Source: Rhizobium sp. CF122 (GTDB lineage: Bacteria; Pseudomonadota; Alphaproteobacteria; Rhizobiales; Rhizobiaceae). Taken from it: a DNA stretch of 64,000 bases. The notes beneath the pieces were generated by a model. That model saw only the letters and a list, made by a program, of their open reading frames with translations, made no database searches and was not told the DNA's origin. A program made the translations under genes and the position numbers. Positions 34,689-43,770 of the stretch are shown one piece after another (position 1 is the first letter of the stretch; each line of letters begins with the position of its first letter). The stretch spans positions 124,001 through 188,000 of the forward strand of contig NZ_AKKA01000070.1 of assembly GCF_000282035.1 (NCBI RefSeq), read 5' to 3'.

Positions 34689-34830
34689 GGCACCCCTCGC
34701 GCCCGCTCAATCCGACCTGTCTCTGCCGCGCGAACTGGCTTTCACGTTTCATTGATTCGTCAGCGTTCGACCGGCAGGACTAAGCTGCGCCCCGTATCCG
34801 CAGCTTGCACGACGGCAAGGAAAGCAGACT

Positions 34831-35448
34831 ATGCCACACAATCTTAAAGCATCTACCGCGCTCGTCTGGGCCGCGGGTTTCCTCGTTATTGCGTCGCACG
34901 GCGCGCTTGCCCAGGAAGCGCAACGCGTGCGTGGCGCGATTGAAAGCCTGAGTGGCAGCACGTTGGTGGTCAAAACACGCGAAGGCGCCGAGCAAACGGT
35001 GACACTGAAGCCAGACTGGAAGGTTCGCGGCATCAAGAAAGCCTCCGTCGAAGACATCAAGCCGGGCGATTTCGTTGGCGTTGCATCGCTGCCGAAAGCT
35101 GATGGCGGCGACGGCGCTCTTGAAGTGCTGATCTTTCCGGCCGCCATGAAGGGAACCGGAGAAGGCAGTCGCCCTTGGGACCTGAAGCCAAACAGCACGA
35201 TGACCAACGCGACCGTCGCCAAGGCCGTGAAGGCGGTCGATGGCCACACGATCACGCTCACCTATCAGGGCAAGGAAAAGACGATATCCATCGCCGACGA
35301 TACACCGATCGTCACCTTCGCCCCTGCCGGAAAGTCAGACCTTGTTGCAGGAGCGCACGTGATCGTGATGGGTGAAAGAGCACCTGATGGCACAGTGTCC
35401 GCCACAAACGTCACGGTCGGCACGAACGGGGTCGTCCCGCCGATGTAG
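34831..35448 (+). CDS. Periplasmic DUF5666-like beta-barrel protein
   Basis: A 205-residue exported protein with a signal peptide ending near ALAQ/E (residues 1-28). The mature part looks like two OB/barrel-like repeats: RVRGAIESLSGSTLVVKTRE with VEDIKPGDFVGVAS, and AVDGHTITLTYQGKEKTISI with DLVAGAHVIVMGER. This pattern resembles DUF5666. A 7-bp hairpin (AAGCTGC/GCAGCTT) lies in the leader at 34782-34806. It is convergent with an ABC gene that ends five bases away. Function unknown. Confidence 0.75.
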   Translation: MPHNLKASTALVWAAGFLVIASHGALAQEAQRVRGAIESLSGSTLVVKTREGAEQTVTLKPDWKVRGIKKASVEDIKPGDFVGVASLPKADGGDGALEVLIFPAAMKGTGEGSRPWDLKPNSTMTNATVAKAVKAVDGHTITLTYQGKEKTISIADDTPIVTFAPAGKSDLVAGAHVIVMGERAPDGTVSATNVTVGTNGVVPPM

Positions 35449-35452
35449 GCGA

Positions 35453-37279
35453 TCAGAGTGCTGGTGCGGGCGCGTTCGGCGCTTTTGCCACTACCTTCAC
35501 TTCAGGCTTCGCATGCAGAGCTTCGAGATGCAGTATGCGCGGCTTGAAGGTCTCAACATAAACGTCTGACCGACCGATGTAGATCATCGCCGCGTCCGGC
35601 ATGGAGGTAAGTACCTCCATCATCGTGGACTGCCATTCCGGCTCCATGCCTTCCAATACTTCGTCAAACACGATCCACTTCGGTCGTACAAGAAGCAGGC
35701 GAGCAAAACCGATCGCGCGCTGCTCGTCGGAATCAAGCAGCTTGTCCCACCGCGCCCGGGTATCAAGGCGGGAAACCAGATTGTGGAGTCCTGCCTTTTC
35801 CAGTGCCGCCACGACATCGCGGTTCTGATAGGTGTCCGCAGGCTCGGGAAACGCCAGCGCTTCACGAAGTGAACCACCCGGGATGTAAGCCGATTGCGGG
35901 ACGAAAAGCATGTCGTCCGTGGGCGGCAAGCCGATCTTGCCGCCACCACACGGCCAAAGTTCGGAGAGTGCAAGGAAAAGCAGCTTACGGTTCACGTTGT
36001 GATCGCCGTTGATCATGACCTTTTCACCGGCCTTAATCGTCACCGCACTCTCGTGCACGCGGAAGCCGCCGCACTGGTCGATCTCTTCGCCAATCTTGGA
36101 AGCGATCCGCACGTGCTCCAGCGTTAGTGTTCCGGGCGGGCTGCGCTCGTAGCTGATCGTGCCCCTGAGATTGATCTCGTCGCTCATAGTGGTGAGCGCC
36201 TGCCGAAAATCGGTGACACGCATCAGCGTGGCGCGCCATTCGGCAATGGGACCGAAGTTCGCGACATACCAGCGAAGGGCCGTGTTGACCTGGTTGAAAG
36301 CACCGACCGATACCATCAGTTCGCCAAACGTCAGGCCGCCGGAGAAGTATGCCGGTGCAGCGACGATGATCGGGATGACCACAACGAGCCAGCCATAGCC
36401 GGCTGACACCCAGGTGAGGTTGACGTTGGCCATCGCCACCCGCTTGATGACGGCGAGCACCGCACTGATGTCGGTATTGATACGCTGCTGCTCATTCTCC
36501 TCGCCGCGTGCCACCGTGATCGCCGGCATGTTCTCGTTGGCATGCATCAGCGCAAAGCGAAGCTCCGCCTCCTTCGAGAAGCGATCCGCGTTGAGCTTCA
36601 CAAGCTTGCGGCCCACCAGCTGGCTGAGAATGGATGCGGATGCCGCATAGAAGATTGCGGCCCAGACCATATAGCCTGGAATGGAAAAAGCGTGGGTGCC
36701 GAAGCGGAAGACAAAACCGTTGGACAAATCCCATAGCACGCCGATGAAACTGATGAGCAGGATCGTCGCCTGCACCAACCCGATCATCAGGCTCGTCGTG
36801 CTTTCCGCTAAGTTGCGGGCATCTTCGTGCAAGCGCTGGTCGGGATTAACGCCGATGAGGCCGCTAGCCGAAAGCCGAAGCGCACGCTTGCGCTGGAGCC
36901 ACTGGTTGACGAGATCGCGTGTCAGACCTTCGCGCATGTAGAGCGCGGTCATCTGGTTTAGCCACGCCTGCACGACGTTGAGCAGCAGCAGCATGCCTGC
37001 GATCAGCGCAAAGATCTTCAGCTGATGGAAGAAACCAGGCAGATCGCGCCGCGCGATGCTGTCATAAAAGGGCGCGTTCCACTGGTTGAGGATGACGGTC
37101 GCATAGGCAGTTGCGAGAATGATGGCAATCAGCGCAGTCGCGATCACCAGGACCCTTCCGCGCACGGAGGAATGCCAGAAGGCCGAGAACATGACCCTCA
37201 AGCGATAGCCCAGGCTCAGGTCGTATCCTACTCTGTCCCGCCCTTGAATGCTTGGCCTGCCTTCGAGGTCATCTGCCAT
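35453..37279 (-). CDS. SbmA/BacA-like ABC transporter-family protein with degenerate nucleotide-binding domain
   Basis: A 608-residue fusion of an SbmA/BacA-type membrane domain (about residues 25-350, six spans, with NQWNAPFYDSIARRDL near 65) and a C-terminal ABC ATPase-like domain. The ATPase motifs are ruined. Walker A reads GDHNVNRK (425-432) with Arg in place of the catalytic Lys, the signature reads LDSDEQRA rather than LSxGEQ, and the switch His is replaced (IYIGRSD). A Walker B-like WIVFDE remains. It may be a proton-driven peptide or lipid transporter, as SbmA and BacA themselves lack an ATPase, or a structural relic. No partner ATPase is adjacent. Confidence 0.85.
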   Translation of the reverse strand: MADDLEGRPSIQGRDRVGYDLSLGYRLRVMFSAFWHSSVRGRVLVIATALIAIILATAYATVILNQWNAPFYDSIARRDLPGFFHQLKIFALIAGMLLLLNVVQAWLNQMTALYMREGLTRDLVNQWLQRKRALRLSASGLIGVNPDQRLHEDARNLAESTTSLMIGLVQATILLISFIGVLWDLSNGFVFRFGTHAFSIPGYMVWAAIFYAASASILSQLVGRKLVKLNADRFSKEAELRFALMHANENMPAITVARGEENEQQRINTDISAVLAVIKRVAMANVNLTWVSAGYGWLVVVIPIIVAAPAYFSGGLTFGELMVSVGAFNQVNTALRWYVANFGPIAEWRATLMRVTDFRQALTTMSDEINLRGTISYERSPPGTLTLEHVRIASKIGEEIDQCGGFRVHESAVTIKAGEKVMINGDHNVNRKLLFLALSELWPCGGGKIGLPPTDDMLFVPQSAYIPGGSLREALAFPEPADTYQNRDVVAALEKAGLHNLVSRLDTRARWDKLLDSDEQRAIGFARLLLVRPKWIVFDEVLEGMEPEWQSTMMEVLTSMPDAAMIYIGRSDVYVETFKPRILHLEALHAKPEVKVVAKAPNAPAPAL

Positions 37280-37435
37280 TACGCGTCCCTAGCCATCATT
37301 CTACTTCAATAAACATGGTGATTCGCTGTGTCTACCAACAGATTCTAGCAGTCATTAACGCGGCAGTGACTTCATATCGATCCCACCCCTTCGTTTGAGC
37401 AATTGATTCGCGGCGCGAGTGACGCTATTTAAGAC

Positions 37436-37490
37436 GCTCCGTGGTGATTTGGCCGGCCGGCTTGCAGCCACGTTAAAGAAGTTGCTAAAG
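37436..37490 (+). ncRNA. SAM-II riboswitch upstream of metA
   Basis: The conserved SAM-II elements are present: CGTGGTGATTTG, a GGCCGGCCGG loop region, CTTGCAGCCACG closing the P1 stem (CGTGG/CCACG), a purine-rich GTTAAAGAAGT, and GCTAAAG forming the pseudoknot. The family typically precedes metA in alphaproteobacteria. Here the aptamer ends 54 bases before the metA ATG. Confidence 0.95.
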
Positions 37491-37496
37491 GGCCGC

Positions 37497-37538
37497 GTGC
37501 GGACCGATAGCGATATATTCGTTGTTTTGATCGAGTGA
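37497..37538 (+). CDS. Putative 13-codon leader ORF between the SAM-II riboswitch and metA
   Basis: AAAGGG at the 3' end of the SAM-II aptamer is followed four bases later by GTG. This opens a 13-codon frame ([13 protein letters not shown]) that ends TGA five bases before the metA ATG. Because its ribosome binding site would be within the pseudoknot, SAM binding could block the leader ORF and, by coupling, metA. This is an inference from spacing alone. Confidence 0.45.
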   Translation: MRTDSDIFVVLIE

Positions 37539-37543
37539 CCGCA

Positions 37544-38467
37544 ATGCCCATCAAGATCCCCGATACCTTGCCTGCGTTTGAAACCCTGGTTCAGGAAGGC
37601 GTGCGCGTGATGACCGAGACGGTGGCTATCCGTCAGGACATCCGGCCGCTGCAGATAGGGCTTCTCAACCTCATGCCGAACAAGATCAAGACGGAATTGC
37701 AGATGGCCCGCTTGGTCGGCGCCTCTCCGTTGCAGGTCGAGCTTTCGCTCATCCGCGTGGGCAACCACAAAGCAAAGAACACCTCGGAAGACCATCTTCT
37801 CGCCTTCTACCAGACGTGGGAGGAAGTGAAGCACCGCAAATTCGATGGCTTCATCACTACCGGCGCGCCGATCGAGACGCTGCCCTACGAGGACGTGAAC
37901 TATTGGGGCGAAATGCAGCAGATTTTCGACTGGACGGAAACCAACGTCCATTCGTCGATGAACGTCTGCTGGGGCGCGATGGCCGCGATCTACCATTTCC
38001 ACGGCGTTCCCAAGTACGAACTCAAGGAGAAGGCCTTCGGCGTCTACCGACACCGGAACCTGAAACCGTCGTCTGTCTACCTGAACGGTTTCTCGGACAA
38101 CTTCGAGGTTCCTGTTTCGCGCTGGACAGAGGTCCGCCGCGACGACATCGAGAAGTCGGAAAGCCTGGAGATTCTGATGGAGTCCAGCGAAATGGGTGTC
38201 TGCCTCGTGCATGAATGGAAGGGCAAGCGGCTCTATATGTTCAATCACGTGGAATATGATTCAACGTCGCTTTCCGACGAATATTTCCGCGACGTGAATG
38301 CCGGCGTGCCGATCAAGATGCCGCACAACTACTTCCCGCACAACGATCCGTCGCTGACGCCGCAAAACCGCTGGCGCAGCCACGCGCACCTGTTGTTCGG
38401 CAACTGGATCAACGAGATCTACCAGACCACACCCTACGATCTCAACGATATCGGCAAGTGTGGCTGA
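37544..38467 (+). CDS. metA: Homoserine O-acyltransferase MetA (acetyltransferase type by Glu111)
   Basis: A 307-residue enzyme of the MetA/HTS family. The catalytic cysteine is Cys142 in MNVCWGAMA, and later residues include the family motif [20 protein letters not shown]. The residue governing acyl donor choice is Glu111 in TGAPIE; Glu is associated with acetyl-CoA and Gly with succinyl-CoA, so the enzyme probably makes O-acetylhomoserine. This is the first committed step of methionine synthesis. A SAM-II riboswitch and a possible leader ORF precede it. An in-frame GTG nine bases upstream is an alternative start. Confidence 0.94.
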   Translation: MPIKIPDTLPAFETLVQEGVRVMTETVAIRQDIRPLQIGLLNLMPNKIKTELQMARLVGASPLQVELSLIRVGNHKAKNTSEDHLLAFYQTWEEVKHRKFDGFITTGAPIETLPYEDVNYWGEMQQIFDWTETNVHSSMNVCWGAMAAIYHFHGVPKYELKEKAFGVYRHRNLKPSSVYLNGFSDNFEVPVSRWTEVRRDDIEKSESLEILMESSEMGVCLVHEWKGKRLYMFNHVEYDSTSLSDEYFRDVNAGVPIKMPHNYFPHNDPSLTPQNRWRSHAHLLFGNWINEIYQTTPYDLNDIGKCG

Positions 38468-38560
38468 CAGCGTTTCTTTTTTTCGGCACACCCGTTGCGG
38501 TTTGCGGCAAATGGGGGCAGGTTCGCCGCCTCAATCGAAGATATATCAGGACGGTCAGTC

Positions 38561-39583
38561 ATGACGGAAATGTTGAAGCGAGAAGTTTTCGGGCAGACCA
38601 AGTCGGGCGAAACTGTCTATCGCGTCGAGATCAAGGGCGGCGGGCTGACGGCCAAGATCATCAGCTGGGGTGCGGTCATACAGGATCTCCGCCTCGACGG
38701 CCATGATGCACCGCTCCTGCTTGGCTTTGACGATTTCGACAGCTATCCGGCGCATTCCTCCTACTTTGGCGCAACTCCCGGGCGCTGCGCCAACCGCATC
38801 GGCGATGGCAAATTCACGCTGGATGGCAAGAGCTATCAGCTTGATCTCAATGAGAACGGCGTGACTCACCTTCATGGGGGAAGCGACAACATCGCCAAGC
38901 AGAACTGGACGATCGTCGAGCACGATGTCGACCGTGTCGTGCTGAAGATCGTCGATCCGGATGGCCGCGCCGGTTATCCCGGCAACTGCACCATCCAGGC
39001 AACCTACTGGGTGCATGGCGACGGCGAACTCTCCGTGACCTACGAGTCGACCAGTGATCAACCGACGATCGCCAACGTTTGCCAGCACGCCTATTTCAAC
39101 CTCGATGGCCGCGATGACGCGCTTGGCCACGACATCATGATCGCAGCCGACAGCTACCTCGTCACGAATGAACGGCAGATCCCGACCGGCGAGGCTCGAC
39201 CCGTTGCCGGAACGGCCTTCGACTTCCGTCAGATGTCACCGATGAAGCGGTTCGAGGGTAGCGAACAGGCCCTCTACGATCACAATTTCTGCCTTTCCAA
39301 CGAACGCACAGCAAAGCGCTCCGTCGCGCTTGCCCGAAGCCTGAATTCGGGCGTTTCGCTGGAAGTGCGCACGACCGAGCCTGGCGTGCAGTTCTATGCG
39401 GGCTTCAAGCTCAATGTGCCTGTCCCTGGCCTCGACGGGCGCAAGTACGGCCCGTTCGCCGGCTTCTGCCTGGAAACGCAAATCTGGCCAGATGCAATCA
39501 ACCACGAGGGCTTTCCCGACGCGATCCTCCGCCCGGGCGAGGTACTGCGTCAGGAAACGGACTACATCTTCTCGAAGAGCTGA
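38561..39583 (+). CDS. Aldose 1-epimerase (mutarotase)
   Basis: A 340-residue galactose mutarotase-like protein. Active-site landmarks are the N-terminal SYFGATPGRCANRI, the catalytic histidines in THLHGGSDNI and ANVCQHAYFNLDG, and the C-terminal PFAGFCLETQIWPDAIN containing the general-base Glu. It interconverts alpha and beta anomers of hexoses in the cytoplasm. AGGA precedes the chosen ATG; the longer frame lacks family similarity. A terminator follows. Confidence 0.93.
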   Translation: MTEMLKREVFGQTKSGETVYRVEIKGGGLTAKIISWGAVIQDLRLDGHDAPLLLGFDDFDSYPAHSSYFGATPGRCANRIGDGKFTLDGKSYQLDLNENGVTHLHGGSDNIAKQNWTIVEHDVDRVVLKIVDPDGRAGYPGNCTIQATYWVHGDGELSVTYESTSDQPTIANVCQHAYFNLDGRDDALGHDIMIAADSYLVTNERQIPTGEARPVAGTAFDFRQMSPMKRFEGSEQALYDHNFCLSNERTAKRSVALARSLNSGVSLEVRTTEPGVQFYAGFKLNVPVPGLDGRKYGPFAGFCLETQIWPDAINHEGFPDAILRPGEVLRQETDYIFSKS

Positions 39584-39610
39584 CGCAAACAGATCGCCCC
39601 AACCGACAAA

Positions 39611-39640
39611 CCCTCGCATGCTACCTGCGAGGGTTTTTTT
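39611..39640 (+). terminator. Rho-independent terminator of the epimerase gene
   Basis: The perfect 8-bp stem CCCTCGCA/TGCGAGGG is followed by seven T residues. Confidence 0.95.
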
Positions 39641-39668
39641 GTTCCGAAGTCATTTTCGACTTGCGATT

Positions 39669-39708
39669 GGTTCTAGATAGGTTCTATCTTTAGGGCATGG
39701 ATAGAACC
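39669..39708. promoter_or_regulatory. Operator overlapping the start of the amino-sugar GntR regulator gene
   Basis: A 9-bp perfect inverted repeat GGTTCTATC-N11-GATAGAACC (39680-39708) encloses the ATG of the gntR gene, and a third GGTTCTA half-site stands at 39669. This is probably the binding site of the encoded regulator (or a related one), giving autoregulation of the whole operon. Confidence 0.7.
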
Positions 39709-40470
39709 AGTCTGATCGCCGAACTGAACAGTCGAGGCCTGCGCGACGAGGCGCTCACAGGGCCGCTTTACAAGCGGTTGGCGCAGGCTCTGACGGGCCT
39801 GATCCAGGAGGGACTGCTGAGACCTGGAACCGCGCTTCCCGGCGAGCGGGATCTTGCCGAGGCATTGAAGGTCGGACGCGTGACAGTCCGCACAGCTTAT
39901 CGCGACCTGATGAACGCAGGCACACTTGAATCCCGGCATGGAAGCGGCACCTTCGTCTCCAGCAAGGTCGAACGCATGGAACAGTCGCTATGGCGGCTTT
40001 CTTCCTTCTCCGCCGACATGCGCTCACGCGGTCGCGCGCCTGCGGCTCGGATCTTGTCTCGAACTGTCAATACGCCATCTCCTGATGAAGCCTTTTTGCT
40101 TGGCCTCGGGCTTGATGAACCTGTGCTGCGCCTGGATCGTCTGCGTCTTGCCGACGGTCTGCCGCTTGCGATCGAACGTGCTGTCGTGCCGATTAAGTTC
40201 CTTGGAGAAAATGCCGGCGGAGAAGGATCTCTGTACGAGGCGCTCGCGGCGCGCGGCCACCGTCCCGTTCGAGCCCTCCAAAGGCTCACGGCTGTGACGC
40301 TCGATCCGTCGTCAGCGGCGGCGCTAGACGTGAAGGCGGGTGCGCCTGCCCTGCTGATCGAACGCGTCTCGCGCCTGGAGGACCAACGCGTCGTCGAATA
40401 CACCCGTTCCCACTATCGTGGCGATGCATATGATTTTGTTGCAGAATTAAGAATCGGAGAAGACCTATGA
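39697..40470 (+). CDS. GntR/HutC-family regulator of amino-sugar catabolism (NagR/NagQ-like)
   Basis: A 257-residue regulator. The GntR winged helix occupies about residues 22-90 (GTALPGERDLAEALKVGRVT). The C-terminal UTRA effector domain contains DEPVLRLDRLRLADGLPLAI and ALLIERVSRLEDQRVVEYTR. HutC-subfamily members of this kind sense phosphorylated sugars such as glucosamine-6-P. Its stop overlaps the next start (ATGA), so it is the first gene of the nag operon. The operator covers its own start codon. Confidence 0.92.
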   Translation: MDRTSLIAELNSRGLRDEALTGPLYKRLAQALTGLIQEGLLRPGTALPGERDLAEALKVGRVTVRTAYRDLMNAGTLESRHGSGTFVSSKVERMEQSLWRLSSFSADMRSRGRAPAARILSRTVNTPSPDEAFLLGLGLDEPVLRLDRLRLADGLPLAIERAVVPIKFLGENAGGEGSLYEALAARGHRPVRALQRLTAVTLDPSSAAALDVKAGAPALLIERVSRLEDQRVVEYTRSHYRGDAYDFVAELRIGEDL

Positions 40471-41498
40471 GTGAAAGCCATTCGCTGATGTTGCAGGAAG
40501 CCGGCCAGTCGCCGGAGGTCGTCGCAACACTGCTTCAGAAAGAAAAGCCGGTCTTCGACGAAATTGCGAAGCTGTTTGCATCAGGCGCTCCGACCATGGT
40601 GACGACGGCAGCGCGCGGATCTTCCGACCATGCCGCGACCTTCTTCAAATACCTCTTCGAGATCACCTGTGGCGTGCCGGTTGCGTCGGTTGGCCCATCG
40701 ATCGCGTCGGTCTATGGCGCGTCTCTACATCTGAAGGGCGGCATCCACTTCACGGTGTCGCAATCCGGCGCAAGCCCCGACATCATTGCCTTGCAGGATG
40801 CCGCAAAGCACGGTGGTGCGACGACGATTGCGGTCGTCAACGTCACCGATAGCCCGCTCGCCAAGCAGGCTGACATCGTTCTCGGCCTCAATGCAGGCCC
40901 GGAGAAGAGCGTAGCGGCGACCAAGTCCTTCATCGCCTCAGTCGCCGCGCTTTCCGGTGTCACGGCTGCCATCAGCGGCAAGCGCGATCTCCATACATCC
41001 TTGGAAAAGCTACCGGAAGCCCTCCAGGCGACCAGTGGGATTGATACGAAGGCAGCGGAGGATGTACTTTTCGAGGCCAGCTCGCTCTATACGGCCGGTC
41101 GCGGCCCCGCTTTCGCCATTGCGCTCGAGGCAGCTTTGAAAGCCAAGGAGACGGCCGGACTGCATGCAGAAGCCTTTTCGCTTGCCGAGCTGATGCATGG
41201 CCCGATGCGTCTTGTTCAGCCAGGCTTCCCGATCGTCGCCTTTACGCCCGATGATCCAGCATTCAGCAACAACGTCCAGGCGCTTGAGCGGCTGCGGAAG
41301 CTCGGCGCGACCACCGTGCCGTTCTCGGCCCAGCCGGTCTCTGGCATCAATCTGCAGGTGCCGACGACGGGCAGCGGCCTGCTCGACCCGCTCGTTTCCC
41401 TGCTCGTCTACTACCGCCTGATAGAATCCGTCACGCGCCGCAAGGGCTTCGACCCTGACAAGCCAGCCAACCTGCTCAAGGTCACGGAGACGATGTGA
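40467..41498 (+). CDS. SIS-domain glucosamine-6-phosphate deaminase (NagB-II type)
   Basis: A 343-residue protein with two SIS domains and no glutaminase domain, resembling the isomerase half of GlmS. Motifs are TTAARGSSDHAATFFKYLFE and SQSGASPDIIALQDAA in the first domain and FALALEAALKAKE-like IALEAALKAKETAGLHAEAF in the second, with AELMHGPMRL. This is the NagB-II/AgaS architecture, which deaminates glucosamine-6-P to fructose-6-P and ammonia. It is translationally coupled to the GntR gene and to nagA, which supports that call. Confidence 0.88.
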   Translation: MSESHSLMLQEAGQSPEVVATLLQKEKPVFDEIAKLFASGAPTMVTTAARGSSDHAATFFKYLFEITCGVPVASVGPSIASVYGASLHLKGGIHFTVSQSGASPDIIALQDAAKHGGATTIAVVNVTDSPLAKQADIVLGLNAGPEKSVAATKSFIASVAALSGVTAAISGKRDLHTSLEKLPEALQATSGIDTKAAEDVLFEASSLYTAGRGPAFAIALEAALKAKETAGLHAEAFSLAELMHGPMRLVQPGFPIVAFTPDDPAFSNNVQALERLRKLGATTVPFSAQPVSGINLQVPTTGSGLLDPLVSLLVYYRLIESVTRRKGFDPDKPANLLKVTETM

Positions 41499-42649
41499 TG
41501 GTTCGCAAAATCTTCTCCGGCGCGCGGATCTTCGACGGTCAGCGCTTCCACGACGACAAGGCGCTCATAGTCTCGGACGGGCGTGTCGAGAGCATTGCGT
41601 CGACAAGCGAACTGCCAGAGGGCGAGCATACGCGCTTTGAAGGTGGCGTGCTTTCGGCAGGCTTCATCGATGCGCAGGTGAATGGCGGTGGCGGCCGAAT
41701 GCTCAACGACGAGCCATCGGCAGCCTCCATGTACATGATTGCCGATGGTCATCGACCCTACGGCACGACTGCATTGCTGCCGACGCTGATCACCGATACG
41801 GCGGACGCGACCGCCGCGGCGATCGAGGCGGCCAAGGAGACCGTCAAGACGAACCGCGGCGTAGCTGGCCTCCATCTCGAAGGTCCGCATCTGGCGCCGG
41901 CCCGCAAGGGAGCCCACCTTGCTGAACTCATGCGGCCAGTCGAGGATAAGGACGTTAAAGCGTTCATTGCGGCCAAGGAAGCGATCGGCACACTGCTGGT
42001 AACGATGGCGGCCGAACAGGTCACCGCAAAACAGGTACGCGAACTCAGTGAAGCCGGTGTCACCGTTAGCATAGGCCATTCCGATTGCACCAGCGAGGCC
42101 GCGGAGGCACGCTTCGACGCTGGCGCGCGTGGCGTCACCCACCTTTTCAACGCCATGAGCCAGCTCGGCCATCGTTCACCTGGCCTCGTCGGCGCGGCCA
42201 TCGATCATCCTTCGGTCTGGTGCGGCATCATCGCCGACGGCCATCATGTTGATCAGAAGGCGCTTCGGACCGCTCTTCGTGCAAAGCGGGGCGAGGGCAA
42301 GCTCTTTTTCGTCACCGACGCGATGTCGCTGGTTGGATCGGAGCAAGTTTCCTTCACGCTGAATGGCCGGACCGTCCGACGCGAGAGAGGTGGCTTCTGT
42401 TCGAAGCTGGTCCTATCCGACGGCACGCTTGCCGGTTCCGACGTCGATATGGCGTCGACCATCCGCTATGGCGTTACCTATCTGGAACTGCCGCTCGCAG
42501 AGGCCCTTCGCATGGCGACGCTCTACCCGGCGCGCTTCCTGCGCCTTGAAGACCACGGCCACCTTTCGCCGGGTGCCCGAGCCGATCTGGTGCATCTGAC
42601 CGATGCTCTCAAGGTCACTCGGACCTTCATCAGCGGCGAAGCGGCCTAG
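41498..42649 (+). CDS. nagA: N-acetylglucosamine-6-phosphate deacetylase NagA
   Basis: A 383-residue amidohydrolase. Family motifs are [12 protein letters not shown] near residue 56, [17 protein letters not shown] near 124 with the metal-binding Glu, [25 protein letters not shown] and [11 protein letters not shown] with the catalytic Asp. The HxH metal pair of typical amidohydrolases is QVN, as usual in NagA. It removes acetate from GlcNAc-6-P before the NagB-II step. The ATG overlaps the preceding stop (TGATG). Confidence 0.94.
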   Translation: MVRKIFSGARIFDGQRFHDDKALIVSDGRVESIASTSELPEGEHTRFEGGVLSAGFIDAQVNGGGGRMLNDEPSAASMYMIADGHRPYGTTALLPTLITDTADATAAAIEAAKETVKTNRGVAGLHLEGPHLAPARKGAHLAELMRPVEDKDVKAFIAAKEAIGTLLVTMAAEQVTAKQVRELSEAGVTVSIGHSDCTSEAAEARFDAGARGVTHLFNAMSQLGHRSPGLVGAAIDHPSVWCGIIADGHHVDQKALRTALRAKRGEGKLFFVTDAMSLVGSEQVSFTLNGRTVRRERGGFCSKLVLSDGTLAGSDVDMASTIRYGVTYLELPLAEALRMATLYPARFLRLEDHGHLSPGARADLVHLTDALKVTRTFISGEAA

Positions 42650-42663
42650 AAATCGAGGACGTG

Positions 42664-43392
42664 ATGACAGCGATCACCGATGCTTACTTCTCCAATCTGA
42701 TTGGCCGACTCGAGACTTTGAAGACGGAGCTTGCCGAGCCCATGGCTTTGGCGGCCAATGCGATCCTAGAAGCCGCACGCAATGACAAGCGGGTCTATGT
42801 GTTCGGCACCGGACACTCGCACATGCTGGCCGAAGAGGTGCACTATCGGGCAGGTGGCCTCGCTTTCACCGTTCCGGTTCTCGTTGGCTCCGCGATGCTG
42901 CACGAGGGCGCGGTGATCAGCTCCGTCTATGAGCGGACAGAAGGATTGGTGCGGCCGGTGCTGGAGCGCTATGGCATGCAGCCGGGCGATGTCATCATCA
43001 TCGCGTCGAACTCCGGCGTGAATGCAGCGCCGATCGAAGCCGCCGATTATGGCCGCGAGATCGGTGCCAAAGTGATCGCGATCACATCGGTCTCCTATTC
43101 GAGTGCGGTTGCCAACGGCCGACGTCGCCTTGCGGACATCGCCGACATCGTGTTGGACAACGGTCTTCCTCCCGGCGATGCGGTGATCGGGCTCCCAGGT
43201 ACGGAGCTGAAAGTCGGTCCGGTTTCGACCGCTATCGGTGCAACCGTCCTCAACGCCATCTTCGCTGACGTCGCTTTGGAGCTGTCGAAAGGCGGCGACG
43301 CGCCGATTTATCTCAGTGCCAACATGCCTGGCGCTGCCGCGGTGAACCAGCGGCTGGTGACGAAATATCGGCCGCGTAATCCCCATCTTTGA
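42664..43392 (+). CDS. SIS domain protein (UPF0309-like), amino-sugar operon
   Basis: A 242-residue single-SIS-domain protein. It contains [40 protein letters not shown] and [20 protein letters not shown]. This matches the UPF0309 group of phosphosugar-binding proteins. It lies 14 bases after nagA and is the last gene of the operon. A role as a sugar-phosphate isomerase or etherase, or as a sensor, is inferred from context only. GTG three bases earlier is an alternative start. Confidence 0.85.
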   Translation: MTAITDAYFSNLIGRLETLKTELAEPMALAANAILEAARNDKRVYVFGTGHSHMLAEEVHYRAGGLAFTVPVLVGSAMLHEGAVISSVYERTEGLVRPVLERYGMQPGDVIIIASNSGVNAAPIEAADYGREIGAKVIAITSVSYSSAVANGRRRLADIADIVLDNGLPPGDAVIGLPGTELKVGPVSTAIGATVLNAIFADVALELSKGGDAPIYLSANMPGAAAVNQRLVTKYRPRNPHL

Positions 43393-43534
43393 GCGCGCGC
43401 GATGCCCGATTGTCAACACCACGCTGACAGTCGGTCGCCAAAGTCCAATCTACCGGACCGTGAAGGTGAGGCGCATATTTCTTTCAAGAACAGCGGCGAG
43501 GCGATGTCCCGCCGGCTCGGAAAGGAACGGTCCC

Positions 43535-43681
43535 ATGACCCAGATCATCTTGAATTCAGCGGTCGCCATCCTGATTGCGGCGGCCTTCGTAACGACGGCC
43601 ACCGCCGCTCTTCGCGGCGAAGACCGCGCAATGCAGAAAGTGCCGGTCAGCGCTAAAGCAAAGCGCCACCCAAAGGGCTGA
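43535..43681 (+). CDS. Small single-span membrane protein, unknown function
   Basis: A 48-residue protein with one hydrophobic helix (ILNSAVAILIAAAFVTTATA) followed by a basic tail (SAKAKRHPKG). AGGA stands nine bases before the ATG. The helix could be a membrane anchor or a signal peptide cut after TATA. I do not recognise the family. It is preceded by a 140-bp gap after the nag operon and followed by a similar small gene. Confidence 0.55.
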   Translation: MTQIILNSAVAILIAAAFVTTATAALRGEDRAMQKVPVSAKAKRHPKG

Positions 43682-43770
43682 AAGACAGCCAAATAATTCC
43701 TCAAATCGGCCCCAATATCGACACCGGGTTGAACGACCAATGCGTCATGGGGAATCCGGAGTGCAGGGCA

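Noticed and set aside
37320..37409. Three GANTC sites in about 90 bp upstream of metA
   Set aside because: The density is above expectation but far below the seven-site cluster at 18.1 kb, and the spacing shows no pattern.
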